Assembly (NCBI RefSeq): GCF_013177695.1
Contig: NZ_WOEY01000130.1
Location: 107,791 to 171,790 of the forward strand
Source of the DNA: Paraburkholderia solitsugae
GTDB lineage: Bacteria; Pseudomonadota; Gammaproteobacteria; Burkholderiales; Burkholderiaceae
DNA: 64,000 bases
Direction of reading: 5' to 3'
Under the pieces are notes generated by a model, which was given only the letters and a program-made list of their open reading frames with translations, had not been told where the DNA came from and searched no databases. A program made the position numbers and the translations under genes. Below are positions 34,057 to 43,292 of the stretch, piece by piece (the first letter of the stretch is position 1; every line of letters begins with the position of its first letter).

Positions 34057-35715
34057 CTACTGTCGGTCCGGAATGAGATAGCGAGGTATCGGGCCCACTC
34101 GCCAGTCGAAGCTTTGCGCGGTAATCGTTAACGGCGTATCGACACCTTGCCAGTCGCGCTGAATGTATTTTCCGGCTGGCAGGTGTATGGATGCCATACC
34201 TTCCTTGCCGTCGGTGGTCCAGCCGGCGATGACCGGATCATCAGTCCCGTACTGATACGCCTTGACGTTATTCGCGTCGACTAGTGCCTTTGCCCAGTTA
34301 CGCGTGCCGACGGTACTGCTCAACACGGAAGCGGCGACGAACGCTGGTTTGGGTGTCAGATCGTGGCGCAGCAAGCCAAAATTATGTTCGATGTTGTTGA
34401 TGTCGGTGCCATCATCGACAAAGTCATACCAGAACAACACCCGAACCGCGCCATAGCGCCGCGAGAGCAAATAGGTGCGCACCAGATTGGACGCCTGTGT
34501 TGCCTCACCTTGCCCAGGGTCTTTAGGATTCACGGGCCAGCCCATTTCCGTCACCCAAACCTGGAGAGGCCGGCCGTCTGATTTCACATGCTGTGCAGTC
34601 AGTTCTTTCAGGTAGGGCCATACCGTCGGAACGCTCACGAAATCTATCGGGGCGCCCGTCGCCTGGTATCCCCTTTCTGGTGTATTGGGTGGCATATAGG
34701 GGTGTACGCTAAAGCCGTCCTGGTCGTTCAGACTTCCTTCCTTGATCATCGCAACCAGGCAGTCGCCGCCGGGGCCGCCACCCGCGCCGCCGCCGCCGCA
34801 GGAAATGACCGACGCATCCGGGCTGACACGTTTGACGGCGCTGAACGTGTCCTTCAATAGGGAAGAATAGGCGGCGTAGCTGATCTTGCTGAAGTCCGGT
34901 TCATTCCACACCTCCCAATGCTTCACTGTCCCACCGTAGCGGGCGACCACAGCGTCAACGTAGTCCGAGAAACGCTTCCGGGCCTCGGGTGACTGCGGAA
35001 AGTTCGACTTTGAAAAAAGCGTTGGATAGGCGGTCGCATTGCCATAGTCAAGCACGACTAACGGCGAGATCCCGAGACGCTTACATGCGGCAAGGTATGC
35101 GTCGTAGCGCGCAGGAAAGTTGAAGACGCCTGGTCTTTTCTCGATTGCCTCCCAATAGAGTTCGTCCCGGATCCACGAGAACCCGGCCTGCTTGACGAGC
35201 GGCAACAGCACCGAGGGCGGTGTGCCGCCTTGAGCGAAGTGGGTGACGACACCGAAGTCGGAAGGCCCCACTTCATCGCGCTTCGTGACGACAGCCAGCG
35301 TGCTCGCTGTCTTGTCGAGCGTTTCTCCGTCCGGCGCTTTCAAAATTGCGTCGACGCGGAACAAACCAGAACGCGGTGTCGCGACGCCGACTTCGATCGC
35401 CTTGCCTCCCTGCATATTGCTGATGGTTCTCTCGTACGAGGCGAGCGGAGCTGGCATCAACTTGCCGTCGCTGTCATATGGGAAAACGCTGACCGTTACC
35501 TTTGCCTGGTGCAGATCGTCCGGCGTTGAAACATCGAACCGGAGGATCTTCTTTCCGTTTGTCAGCGTGATTTGCGAGCCTGGCAGATTGACCAGTTGCA
35601 GCTTCGACTGTGCGTATGAGCCGTTTGAGAAAGCCAGAAACAGTAATGCAGTTAGCGTTGCGCGTCTGACTTGGCGTGGTTCGAACAGGCTTCGGCGGAG
35701 ATGAATCGTCAGCAT
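34057..35715 (-). CDS. exported clan GH-A glycoside hydrolase (GH39-like)
   Basis: A 552-residue exported protein. A signal peptide (ALLFLAFSNGSYAQ) is followed by a beta-sandwich-like region (about 40-145) and a TIM-barrel. WEVWNEPD near residue 271 carries the acid/base Glu, and WVTEMGW near 388 the nucleophile Glu, both as expected for retaining clan GH-A enzymes such as GH39. It probably trims or clears the polysaccharide in the periplasm, as PslG and similar enzymes do. A GGGGAGGGPGG loop lies in the barrel. I chose the ATG at 35715 because GAGG precedes it by eight bases. It ends 42 bp from the convergent ArnT-like gene. Confidence 0.87.
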   Translation of the reverse strand: MLTIHLRRSLFEPRQVRRATLTALLFLAFSNGSYAQSKLQLVNLPGSQITLTNGKKILRFDVSTPDDLHQAKVTVSVFPYDSDGKLMPAPLASYERTISNMQGGKAIEVGVATPRSGLFRVDAILKAPDGETLDKTASTLAVVTKRDEVGPSDFGVVTHFAQGGTPPSVLLPLVKQAGFSWIRDELYWEAIEKRPGVFNFPARYDAYLAACKRLGISPLVVLDYGNATAYPTLFSKSNFPQSPEARKRFSDYVDAVVARYGGTVKHWEVWNEPDFSKISYAAYSSLLKDTFSAVKRVSPDASVISCGGGGAGGGPGGDCLVAMIKEGSLNDQDGFSVHPYMPPNTPERGYQATGAPIDFVSVPTVWPYLKELTAQHVKSDGRPLQVWVTEMGWPVNPKDPGQGEATQASNLVRTYLLSRRYGAVRVLFWYDFVDDGTDINNIEHNFGLLRHDLTPKPAFVAASVLSSTVGTRNWAKALVDANNVKAYQYGTDDPVIAGWTTDGKEGMASIHLPAGKYIQRDWQGVDTPLTITAQSFDWRVGPIPRYLIPDRQ

Positions 35716-36132
35716 AGGATCATCCTCGTTGAATCGCTCATGGAAATAACTCAGTCGGTTCGACAAGCAGAGATGCCGATGCGGAGCGGCCGCGCGGGAC
35801 GCCGCTTTTTCCGGGCGACAAACCGGACCAAGATAGGGCGCGCCGTTCTACTCATCAGTGCGGAATCGAACTTTCAAAGCTGTCGCCGGTGCCGGATCAC
35901 ACCTACGTTCTCCGCCGGGCCTTGTGTGTGAAACCGTACTGATCGAGTTTCCTGCGAGATCGCTTAATGCAACCTCTGACTGGCTATCGGCTGGTCGGCG
36001 GATTACGACGCCGGTGCCGTCTGGCGCGCTGGAATGGTGTGGCAAATCGAATACAGCGATGTGTATCAGACGGCGTGAGCGAAACCTGGGCGCATGGCGT
36101 TGCTGTCTCGGGATCATCTGGAGAGGTATCTG
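35716..36132. other. divergent promoter region between glycosidase and glycosyltransferase
   Basis: About 415 bp with no supported gene. It has an exact operator box at 35858-35871, 142 bp before the glycosidase start and 261 bp before the glycosyltransferase start. No other repeat of note was seen. Confidence 0.5.
35858..35871 (+). promoter_or_regulatory. cluster operator box between GH39-like and GT4 genes
   Basis: Exact core GTGCG-GAAT-CGAAC in a divergent promoter region. It could serve the exported glycosidase at 35715, the glycosyltransferase at 36133, or both. Confidence 0.58.
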
Positions 36133-37371
36133 ATGGACGACGTTACGGAGCGATCCAACGCTCACCGGAAAGACGGTTCCGTTCAGGCCGCAACGGCAAC
36201 CGACGCCGGCGCGATGCGAAGTGTCCAACGGCAGGTGCCGTTCGCGGGGTTTGCAATTAACGGCAAATTTGCGTCTCAGCGGATCACTGGCGTGCAACGC
36301 GTTGGCTATGAACTGGCGATGGCGTTTCAGCGACTGTTTCCCGAGGACACCGATCTCCCGCTGCTGCTTCCTGTTGACGCACGCGAGGAGGTCGACCTAC
36401 CGAAAGCAAAGACGGTCGGACGCCGGTTGAAGGGCGCCCTGTGGGAGCAATTCGCGCTCCCGTTCGCGACTGGCGGCCGAACACTGCTTAGCCTCTGCAA
36501 TATGGGGCCACTGTTCGCACGTCGTCAGGTCGTGATGATGCATGACGTGGCAGTCTACGATCTGCCGGAGAACTATTCCTGGAAGTTCAGGTTATGGTAT
36601 CGGTTCGCATTTTCGATTTTGAAGCACAGCGCCAGCCACATTGTGACGGTGTCGGAATTCTCGAAAAAAAGAATCATGGCGCGCCTCGGTATCGACGCGT
36701 CGCGTATTTCGGTCGTCTGGAATGGCGTGGACCACTTTGACAGAATCGCAGCGGATCAGTCGATTTTGTCACGGCTGAATCTGCAGCACGACGGCTATGT
36801 ACTCGCGGTCGGTAATCTGTCAGTCGGCAAGAATCTTGCCCGAGTGCTTGCCGCAATCGAGCAACTGAGCGAGCGTCACGACTGGAAGTTTGTGGTGGTC
36901 GGCGGATGCGATTTGCGGATCTTCAATCCCAAAGCCAAGGCGGGCTACGACCTCTCGAAGAACATCATCGCCGCCGGTTTCGTGTCCGATGGTGAGCTGC
37001 GTGCGCTGTATGAAAATGCGGCCTGTTTTGTGTTTCCCTCGCTGTATGAAGGTTTTGGACTGCCGCCGCTCGAGGCGATGTTGTGCGGCTGTCCCGTGGT
37101 TGTGTCGCGTGAAGCCTCGCTGCCGGAAATATGCGGCGATGCCGCGGTCTATTGCGACGCGCGTTCCGTCGAAGACATCGCCGACAAGGTGGCGCAGTTG
37201 ATGGGCGACGCTGCGCTGCGCGACACCTGGCGCGCGCGCGGCAGGGCGCATGCGCGTCACTTCCGCTGGGAGCGGTCCGCACGTCAGTTACTGGATGTTC
37301 TGGAGCGTCAACTCGGGGCGGGCGAGGCCGCTCGTCCAGTCCGCGCGCCGCCCGTCGCATCGAGGTTTTGA
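36133..37371 (+). CDS. glycosyltransferase family 4
   Basis: A 412-residue GT-B glycosyltransferase. GFAINGKFASQRITGVQRVGYEL is the acceptor-domain start typical of the group that includes many mannosyltransferases. VMMHDVAVYDLPENYSW and VLAVGNLSVGKNLARVL follow, and YEGFGLPPLEAMLCGCP holds the E-x7-E motif. I chose the ATG at 36133 because GGAGAGG precedes it by six bases; ATG 36094 is in frame. The first ~35 residues are variable and polar. The next glycosyltransferase follows after 136 bp with its own operator box. Confidence 0.91.
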   Translation: MDDVTERSNAHRKDGSVQAATATDAGAMRSVQRQVPFAGFAINGKFASQRITGVQRVGYELAMAFQRLFPEDTDLPLLLPVDAREEVDLPKAKTVGRRLKGALWEQFALPFATGGRTLLSLCNMGPLFARRQVVMMHDVAVYDLPENYSWKFRLWYRFAFSILKHSASHIVTVSEFSKKRIMARLGIDASRISVVWNGVDHFDRIAADQSILSRLNLQHDGYVLAVGNLSVGKNLARVLAAIEQLSERHDWKFVVVGGCDLRIFNPKAKAGYDLSKNIIAAGFVSDGELRALYENAACFVFPSLYEGFGLPPLEAMLCGCPVVVSREASLPEICGDAAVYCDARSVEDIADKVAQLMGDAALRDTWRARGRAHARHFRWERSARQLLDVLERQLGAGEAARPVRAPPVASRF

Positions 37372-37422
37372 GTTGCTGCGCTTGCCAGGTAGCCACGACG
37401 CCAAACTGCACCTTGAGCCTCG

Positions 37423-37436
37423 GTGCGATTCCGAAC
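37423..37436 (+). promoter_or_regulatory. cluster operator box upstream of GT4 paralogue 1
   Basis: Exact core GTGCG-ATTC-CGAAC, ending 71 bp before the ATG at 37508, within a 136-bp intergenic gap. It suggests that this glycosyltransferase has its own promoter. Confidence 0.6.
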
Positions 37437-37507
37437 ATAGCCTTCCGTATGTCACCAAGTACTCTTCCCGTGTTGAGCGCGCCGCGCTTGCTGGACAAGA
37501 GACAGGG

Positions 37508-38680
37508 ATGCAGCAATACAGAGTCTTGGTGATCAACGATTTCGAGCAAAAGGGTGGGGCGGAGGTCGTCTATCGGCAGTCCGCTGACCTTCTACGTGCA
37601 ATGTCCGGCGTGGAAGTGGAATGTTTTGACGTCAGCCGACTCCGCGGGAGTTCGTCGTTGCTGTCGAGATCGTGGAACGTGGCGGCGGCACGCGCACTGA
37701 AGCAAACCCTTATCACCTATCGCCCGCATCGGATTCTTGTCCACAACTACCACAATGCGTTATCCGCCTCGGTCCTCGGCGTGATCGCCCGATACAAGCG
37801 GGAGTTGGGCTACGCCACGTATATGACGTGTCACGATTTTCATCTTGTGTATTACAACCCGACACTGCACTACGTTGTGAACGGCCATATCGAGCATTTG
37901 ACGCTGGATGTGCTGCAAACCGGGCATGTCCTGAAGTTGCGCGCCAGCACCAAAGGTGCAGTCCACGACATTTTTTCGAAGGCCTACTGGCATGCGGTGC
38001 GGGCGGTGTACAAGCCAGAGCGCATCTTCGACCGGTTAATTTGTCCCAGTGACTTCATGCAGGAGGCCCTGCGTCGGAGAGGGATCGACAACACGGTCGT
38101 CCTTTACAACCCCTCGGTAGTGGCGGAGGCGAACAAGCCGGTGAGCGTGCGCGATCGGGAGCGCTTCAATCTTGCATTTGTCGGACGCATCGCCCGCGAG
38201 AAGGGTCTCGCGGAGTTTATCGCGCTCGCGAACTCGATCGATTTTGCGCGTATTGAGCGCATCGGTGTGTTTGGCGACGGTCCCGACCGCGACGCGATCG
38301 AGCGACGCTATGCGCCGCTGGTCGAGTCGGGAAAACTTATTTTCTTCGGTAGCCTGCCGCACGACCGGCTATTCTCCGAACTACGACGCTTTGCCGATGC
38401 CATCGTCCTGCCGTCCGTGGGGATGGAAGTCGCGCCGCTCGTCATTGTCGAGGCTGCCATGCTGGGGCTGCCCACCCTGATCCGGGAAGGCGCTCATCGA
38501 TTGGATTTTGGCAATACCGTCGGCAGCAAGATCACTTATCGTGATAACCCGCAGAGTATTCGAGCGGCGCTCGATGAGCTTGCCACACACCTCGCGACGC
38601 CGGAGAGACGGTACGATGTGAGCGATTTTTTGCCTCAGTGTTATGCGGAGCGTCTGGCACACATCATGCGCTTGACATAG
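37508..38680 (+). CDS. glycosyltransferase family 4, paralogue 1 of 2
   Basis: A 390-residue GT-B glycosyltransferase. YRVLVINDFEQKGGAEVVYR opens the acceptor domain, HNYHNALSASVLGVIARYKR and TCHDFHLVYYNP are distinctive, FVGRIAREKGLAEF opens the donor domain, and MEVAPLVIVEAAMLGLP holds the E-x7-E motif. It is a close paralogue of the gene at 52536-53777: the two share these blocks through nearly the whole length. The usual GT4 annotation applies, but the sugar is unknown. The start is the first Met at the conserved domain; the Shine-Dalgarno site is weak, and the frame extends upstream to 37250. Confidence 0.9.
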   Translation: MQQYRVLVINDFEQKGGAEVVYRQSADLLRAMSGVEVECFDVSRLRGSSSLLSRSWNVAAARALKQTLITYRPHRILVHNYHNALSASVLGVIARYKRELGYATYMTCHDFHLVYYNPTLHYVVNGHIEHLTLDVLQTGHVLKLRASTKGAVHDIFSKAYWHAVRAVYKPERIFDRLICPSDFMQEALRRRGIDNTVVLYNPSVVAEANKPVSVRDRERFNLAFVGRIAREKGLAEFIALANSIDFARIERIGVFGDGPDRDAIERRYAPLVESGKLIFFGSLPHDRLFSELRRFADAIVLPSVGMEVAPLVIVEAAMLGLPTLIREGAHRLDFGNTVGSKITYRDNPQSIRAALDELATHLATPERRYDVSDFLPQCYAERLAHIMRLT

Positions 38681-38850
38681 ACCCAGACACGTCTTGCTGG
38701 CCACACGCATTGCACGCGGATTCTATAGGTGACACTGATCGAAAACTATTTAATACGTCTAAGCGACAAGAAATCGATCGGGCACTAGAAACGGTATGGG
38801 CCGACGGTTACCGATTCAACAGACAGTTAAGAACCACGGACTGACTTGCT

Positions 38851-40119
38851 ATGGCCCACCCAATATTGCGGAACATGTTTGCGCTGTCAGTCTTGCAAGT
38901 GGCGAATATGGTGCTGCCGCTTGCGACGCTGCCGTATCTGTTCCGCGTGCTGGGCCCCGACCACTTTGGCGCCTATGTCTTTGCACAGGCGGTGATTGCC
39001 TATCTGGTCTTGCTGACCGACTATGGCTTTATTTTGTCGGCCACGGGCGAGATTGCAAAGGTGCAGAACGACCGCGACGCTGTGTCGAGAATTTTCTGGA
39101 AAACGCAGGCGGCCAAAATCCTTGTAGCGTGTGTCGGCCTTGCACTTCTGATGCTGGGCGTTTTGCTGGTGCCGAAACTGATTGAGCTTCGGCCCATCAT
39201 GTTTGCGACCTTTCCGCTCGTCATCGGCTCGGTGCTATTTCCGCAGTGGCTCTTCCAGGGTTTGGAGCGGATGTCCTTTGTCACCATTTCGACATTGAGC
39301 GCACGCCTGCTTGTCATACCCGCTACCTACCTTCTCGTTCACTCGCCCGATGACACGTGGCGAGCGGCGCTCATCGCTTCAATGAGCACCGTCGTCGCCG
39401 GGATCATCTCGCTGACACTGATCGCACGCTTGAGACTGATCTCGTTTGAGCTTCCGAGCGTCAGTGATGTCATCGGCGCGTTTCAGGAAGGATGGCACGT
39501 ATTCATCGCAACCGCCGCTATCAGCCTGTACACGACAACGAACAGCGTGCTGCTCGGATTTCTGGCGGGCAACGTCACGCTAGGCTACTTTGGTGCCGCC
39601 GACAAGATTCGGAACGTGGTGCAGGCGCTGATAGCGCCGCTCAGCAACGCGCTGTATCCGCGCGTCAATGCACTGTTTGCTGAAGATGCCACCAAGGCCT
39701 TTGCACTGGTGCGCAAGGCACTTTATGCGCTGAGCGCCATCATGCTCGCCGTATCGGTCATGCTCTGGGCGCTCGCGCCGTGGATCGTTCGCGTCGGTAT
39801 GGGACCTCAATACGCGCCGGCGGTCGACGTTCTACGGTGGATGGCGTTCGTGCCGTGGCTGGTAGCCCTGAGTAATGTTCTTGGGCTCCAGATGATGCTG
39901 CCGCTCGGCATGAAGAAGAAGTTTAGCGAGATACTGCTTGGATCCGGGGTGTTCAACGTGGCGCTGTTGGTGCCGCTTTCGATTCGCTTTGGCGCGCAAG
40001 GCGCAGCAATGTCCATACTGGCAACCGAAACGCTTGTCACCGGTTGCATGGCGTTTTATCTCATTCAGAAGAGAGTCCCGGTCTTCGTGACACGAGCCGC
40101 GTCGGCTGATGAATATTGA
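38851..40119 (+). CDS. Wzx-type flippase (RfbX group)
   Basis: A 422-residue, 12-helix MOP-superfamily flippase. LRNMFALSVLQVANMVLPLATLPYLFRVLGPDHFG is the RfbX-type start, FPQWLFQGLERM is a strongly conserved loop of this group, and TTTNSVLLGFLAGNVTLGYFGAADKIRN follows near residue 230. It should export O-unit or capsule repeats. It is the third flippase in the window and the second in region B, so two different lipid-linked repeats may be handled. It is convergent with the GT2 gene at 40231. Confidence 0.9.
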   Translation: MAHPILRNMFALSVLQVANMVLPLATLPYLFRVLGPDHFGAYVFAQAVIAYLVLLTDYGFILSATGEIAKVQNDRDAVSRIFWKTQAAKILVACVGLALLMLGVLLVPKLIELRPIMFATFPLVIGSVLFPQWLFQGLERMSFVTISTLSARLLVIPATYLLVHSPDDTWRAALIASMSTVVAGIISLTLIARLRLISFELPSVSDVIGAFQEGWHVFIATAAISLYTTTNSVLLGFLAGNVTLGYFGAADKIRNVVQALIAPLSNALYPRVNALFAEDATKAFALVRKALYALSAIMLAVSVMLWALAPWIVRVGMGPQYAPAVDVLRWMAFVPWLVALSNVLGLQMMLPLGMKKKFSEILLGSGVFNVALLVPLSIRFGAQGAAMSILATETLVTGCMAFYLIQKRVPVFVTRAASADEY

Positions 40120-40230
40120 ACGCGTGAGTGTATTGAAAGGCGTGACATAGGTGTGCTATCGCATCCGAACGTCGACGCGCGGAGAATGGCTATCGTGATA
40201 CCGGCGTGTCGCGACGATGCGGCATTCGAG

Positions 40231-41244
40231 CTAATCTGACGCACTCTTCGCTGCAACAGCCTTGTCAGGCTCAGGACTTGCCATGAGCGACTTTTTCCAG
40301 TCGGCCGGCCTGACTGTATCGAACGGTGTTCGACCAACCGCCTGTTCGAAGTAGCGGACATAGAGCATGATGACGCTAAAACGGCGGTCACCGAAAACCA
40401 GAATTCGAACCAGCCTTCTGGCAAAAATCGACGCAGCCCAGAACGGCGCGGGACCGCGATGCCGAAACACCATATCGACATAATTGCGCAGCCCGCACGC
40501 GTACTTCCACTGCGTAGCCGCGGGCATGCGCCTGGTTTCGAACCACGCGCGCAATGAGCGCGGGCGCTGCACCAGATCGCGGTTTTCGCCGTCCTTGTGC
40601 GTCATGTGGGAGGCGGTGACGCAACGCAGCTCACCGATGCGGCTCAGACGTGCGGTGTACTCGACATCGTCGTTCCACACAAAGTACTCGTGCGCAGGGA
40701 AGCCTACGCGTTGAATCGCATCGTGCCGGATGCACGCTCCGACGAACGACATATAGTCGGTCTTGAAGGAATCGGCCGCGTGGTATTCGGGCTTTGGCGC
40801 AATCAGTCGCATCCGGTCATCGAAGGTTCCCTGATGCCAGAACTGCACACGGCGATCGATGCCAAATACCGCGCCGCATAGTGCAACAACGTCAGTGCGT
40901 GCGGCGTCCTGGGACACCATCAGCTGTTCGAGCGCATCGGGCATGGGCTCTGCGTCGTCGTCCATGAGCCAGTACCAATCGTAGCCTTTGGAAAATGCAG
41001 TTCTGATGCCCGTTGCGAACCCTCCGGCTCCTCCCGTGTTGCTCTCCGACAGAACGACGAAAACCCTGTCGTGCTTCGCCTCAACGGCAGCCAGATACTC
41101 GCGCGAACCGTCGTTGCTGCCGTTGTCGACGACGTAAATTGCATCGACGGGCCGCGTTTGAGCAAGCAGCGCCTCGACACATTCCTGCAGTAAGGTGCGC
41201 CGGTTGTACGAAACAACGATTGCTGCAACGCGCACCGTGTTCAT
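40231..41244 (-). CDS. GT2 glycosyltransferase, probable galactofuranosyltransferase
   Basis: A 337-residue GT-A enzyme. AAIVVSYNRRTLLQECV is the family 2 start, DNGSNDGS binds the nucleotide, ESNTGGAGGFATG is the loop typical of GlfT-like galactofuranosyltransferases, WLMDDDAEP is the metal site, and FVWNDDVEYTAR holds the catalytic acid. Its ATG overlaps the stop of glf by 4 bp (ATGA), so it is translated with the enzyme that makes UDP-galactofuranose. This makes galactofuranose the likely donor sugar (inference). The C-terminal ~90 residues are amphipathic. Confidence 0.88.
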   Translation of the reverse strand: MNTVRVAAIVVSYNRRTLLQECVEALLAQTRPVDAIYVVDNGSNDGSREYLAAVEAKHDRVFVVLSESNTGGAGGFATGIRTAFSKGYDWYWLMDDDAEPMPDALEQLMVSQDAARTDVVALCGAVFGIDRRVQFWHQGTFDDRMRLIAPKPEYHAADSFKTDYMSFVGACIRHDAIQRVGFPAHEYFVWNDDVEYTARLSRIGELRCVTASHMTHKDGENRDLVQRPRSLRAWFETRRMPAATQWKYACGLRNYVDMVFRHRGPAPFWAASIFARRLVRILVFGDRRFSVIMLYVRYFEQAVGRTPFDTVRPADWKKSLMASPEPDKAVAAKSASD

Positions 41245-42347
41245 TGGATCAGCTCCTCGGCGATTAGCTCCTCGGCGGCTTTCAGCGCGGCGCCGACGAC
41301 CTGGTCCATATTGTAATAACGATATTGCGCGAGCCTCCCGACAAACGTCACATCGGGTGTGGCTTCCGCGAGTTCGTTATAGCGTTTGAAAAGTGCCTCG
41401 TTTTCGGGGCGAGGAATGGGATAGTACGGCTCACCTTCGGCGCGCGGATACTCCATCACAATCGACGTGCCGCTATGCTGCTGGCCGGTCAGATGCTTGA
41501 ATTCCGTGATCCGTGTGTAGTCCTGGTCGTTGGGATAGTTGATCGTCCCGGTCTGCTGGAAGCGTTCCACGTTGCTTAGATGTTCATGCCGAAACATCAG
41601 GCTGCGGTAGGGGAGTTTGCCGAAGCGAAAATCGAAATACGCGTCGATAGGTCCCGTATAGACGGTATGTTGTCGTTCCACGACCGACCTTATGGCACGA
41701 AAATCCTCCGACAGGCGCACCTCGATATTTGGATGCTCAAGCATCCTCTCGAACATCGACGTGTAACCTTGGGCGGGCATGAACTGGAACGCATCGGTGA
41801 AGTAGCGGTCGTCGTCGTTCGCGCGGGTCGGTATGCGTGCAGCGACGCCTGCCGATAGTTCAGAGAGGTCGAGTCCCCATTGCTTTCGCGTATAGCCTCG
41901 GAAGAACTTCTCGCACAGGTCGTTGCCTACGCTGCTCAGCACGACGTCTTCGCTCGTGACGACGCAGTCGCGGGGCTCTCTCACGGATTCAAGGTACGCC
42001 GTCACGCCCTGCTCGTTCAGATCAAGGCCGTATAGCCTGTTGATCGTCGTCCGGTTGATGGGGATGGGATAAAACTCTCCGTCCAGGTGAGCGAGTACAC
42101 GATGCTCGTAGAGCCGCCAGTCAGTGAAATTCGACAGATACTCGAAGATTCTTTTGCCAGATGTATGAAAGATGTGCGGCCCGTAGGGATGAATCAGCAC
42201 GCCATTTTTATCATGGCAATCGAACGCATTTCCGCCAATGTGATTCCGTTTATCGATGATCAGCACTTGCTTGCCAGCGGCGGCAAGGCGCTCAGCACAC
42301 ACTGCGCCGGCGAAGCCAGCCCCCACGATCAAGACGTCATATTTCAT
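41241..42347 (-). CDS. glf: UDP-galactopyranose mutase
   Basis: A 368-residue flavoenzyme that interconverts UDP-galactopyranose and UDP-galactofuranose in the cytoplasm. DVLIVGAGFAGAVCAERLA (FAD fold) is followed by IGGNAFD, HPYGPHIFHT, the GYTRKQWG segment and KLPYRSLMFRHE, all of which are Glf signatures; length is normal. I chose the ATG at 42347 at the conserved start; the frame runs upstream to 42389. It is the first gene of a two-gene operon with the GT2 gene. A one-mismatch operator box lies 268 bp upstream. Confidence 0.96.
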   Translation of the reverse strand: MKYDVLIVGAGFAGAVCAERLAAAGKQVLIIDKRNHIGGNAFDCHDKNGVLIHPYGPHIFHTSGKRIFEYLSNFTDWRLYEHRVLAHLDGEFYPIPINRTTINRLYGLDLNEQGVTAYLESVREPRDCVVTSEDVVLSSVGNDLCEKFFRGYTRKQWGLDLSELSAGVAARIPTRANDDDRYFTDAFQFMPAQGYTSMFERMLEHPNIEVRLSEDFRAIRSVVERQHTVYTGPIDAYFDFRFGKLPYRSLMFRHEHLSNVERFQQTGTINYPNDQDYTRITEFKHLTGQQHSGTSIVMEYPRAEGEPYYPIPRPENEALFKRYNELAEATPDVTFVGRLAQYRYYNMDQVVGAALKAAEELIAEELIQ

Positions 42348-42614
42348 CTCTCGAAGTCCTTTGGAAAAATGCGCAACAGTGATTGCCATTCACGTCATTA
42401 GCGGCACATAAACGGCCGTGGAGGGCTCAGGTGCCAAACGGCACCACTGCTGCATGGACAAGCGCATGGCCTTGCACTCGCCACCTTCGAAAAACACATC
42501 CACGCTGCGAAAGCAAACTCGAACAGGACGGCGACCGGGAATACGGTGTCTTGCACTATGCCCGACAGATAACGCCGCCGAGAAGAAGGGTGCCTTCTCG
42601 GTATTTCGGCTTCG

Positions 42615-42628
42615 GTACGTTTGCGCAC
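42615..42628 (-). promoter_or_regulatory. imperfect cluster operator box upstream of glf
   Basis: GTACG-TTTG-CGCAC differs at one position from the core. It is 268 bp before the glf start, further than most copies. Weak support. Confidence 0.3.
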
Positions 42629-43040
42629 ACAGCGGGGTCCCGCGGGGCACGACGCAATCGGGTTTCGTACTCGTTAATCGCGGTCGCGTACTTTCGCGGG
42701 AGGAGGGGGATATTTTTATGGAGAACGAAGCACCTTGTGTCGCGCAACCTTCAGACCACAGAACGGACACTTGTAGTTGGCTTCAATGAAGTCGCATGGA
42801 TTTGATATTAATATTCGCCACCATGACGCTTTTGTCAGACGAAGGCATTGGAGATGTTAATTGATATAGGGGTCCGCTTCTTTTCTTGCGTCTCCGCTTC
42901 GCCACTCTATTAATCAGACAAATTGAAAATAGAAGGGAATACACCTATTTGTATGAATAAATGGCAATGGAAAATAGGAATTTATGCGGGATGGAGTATC
43001 GATCAACGTCGCTGGAACCAGCTCAGTAGAAGGGTTGGCA

Positions 43041-43087
43041 CACAAAACGCACGTTTTGTGAATGAATAATTAATAGAATTAATTATT
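43041..43087. repeat. two adjacent inverted repeats
   Basis: CACAAAACG-CA-CGTTTTGTG (43041-43060) and AATAATTAA-N5-TTAATTATT (43065-43087) are both perfect 9-bp-arm repeats. They sit next to two more dyads at 43095-43113 and 43116-43135, all upstream of the exported glycosidase. Confidence 0.65.
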
Positions 43088-43118
43088 TTTTCCAACTGTG
43101 TGAGAGCCACAGTCGTAT

Positions 43119-43132
43119 GTGCGGCCGCGCAC
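43119..43132. promoter_or_regulatory. cluster operator box upstream of the lipoprotein glycosidase
   Basis: Exact core GTGCG-GCCG-CGCAC within the longer dyad TATGTGCG-N4-CGCACATA (43116-43135), 160 bp before the ATG at 43293. ACTGTG-N7-CACAGT at 43095-43113 is just upstream. Confidence 0.62.
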
Positions 43133-43292
43133 ATATGTTCTCTCTTTCTTCATCTGAAATGCGAAGTTTTGCCTCCACTCATAAGTATGGAGAAAGTTCG
43201 CCTTATCGCCGCGCATTTACATCCAGTTACAACATATGAAAAAGGCTGACGAATATACTGCGATCCCCAACCGAAATGCGTAAGTCGTACTC

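Larger units (their letters stand above)
42348..43292. other. long intergenic region, AT-rich toward the end, with inverted repeats
   Basis: About 945 bp without a supported gene between divergent genes. The first half is of normal composition; the part from about 42790 to 43260 is unusually AT-rich for this genome. It contains an imperfect operator box (42615-42628), a GG-N10-GC element at 42440-42453 that could be a sigma-54 promoter core, and a run of four inverted repeats at 43041-43135. Short frames at 42383-42805 have no support. Confidence 0.55.

Noticed and set aside
42440..42453. GG-N10-GC sigma-54 promoter-like element
   Set aside because: The core spacing fits, but it is more than 800 bp from the next plus-strand gene and the rest of the consensus is weak; mentioned only within the intergenic entry.
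43095..43113. ACTGTG-N7-CACAGT as a third LexA-like site
   Set aside because: The spacing between CTGT and ACAG is nine, not eight, so it is not a canonical SOS box.
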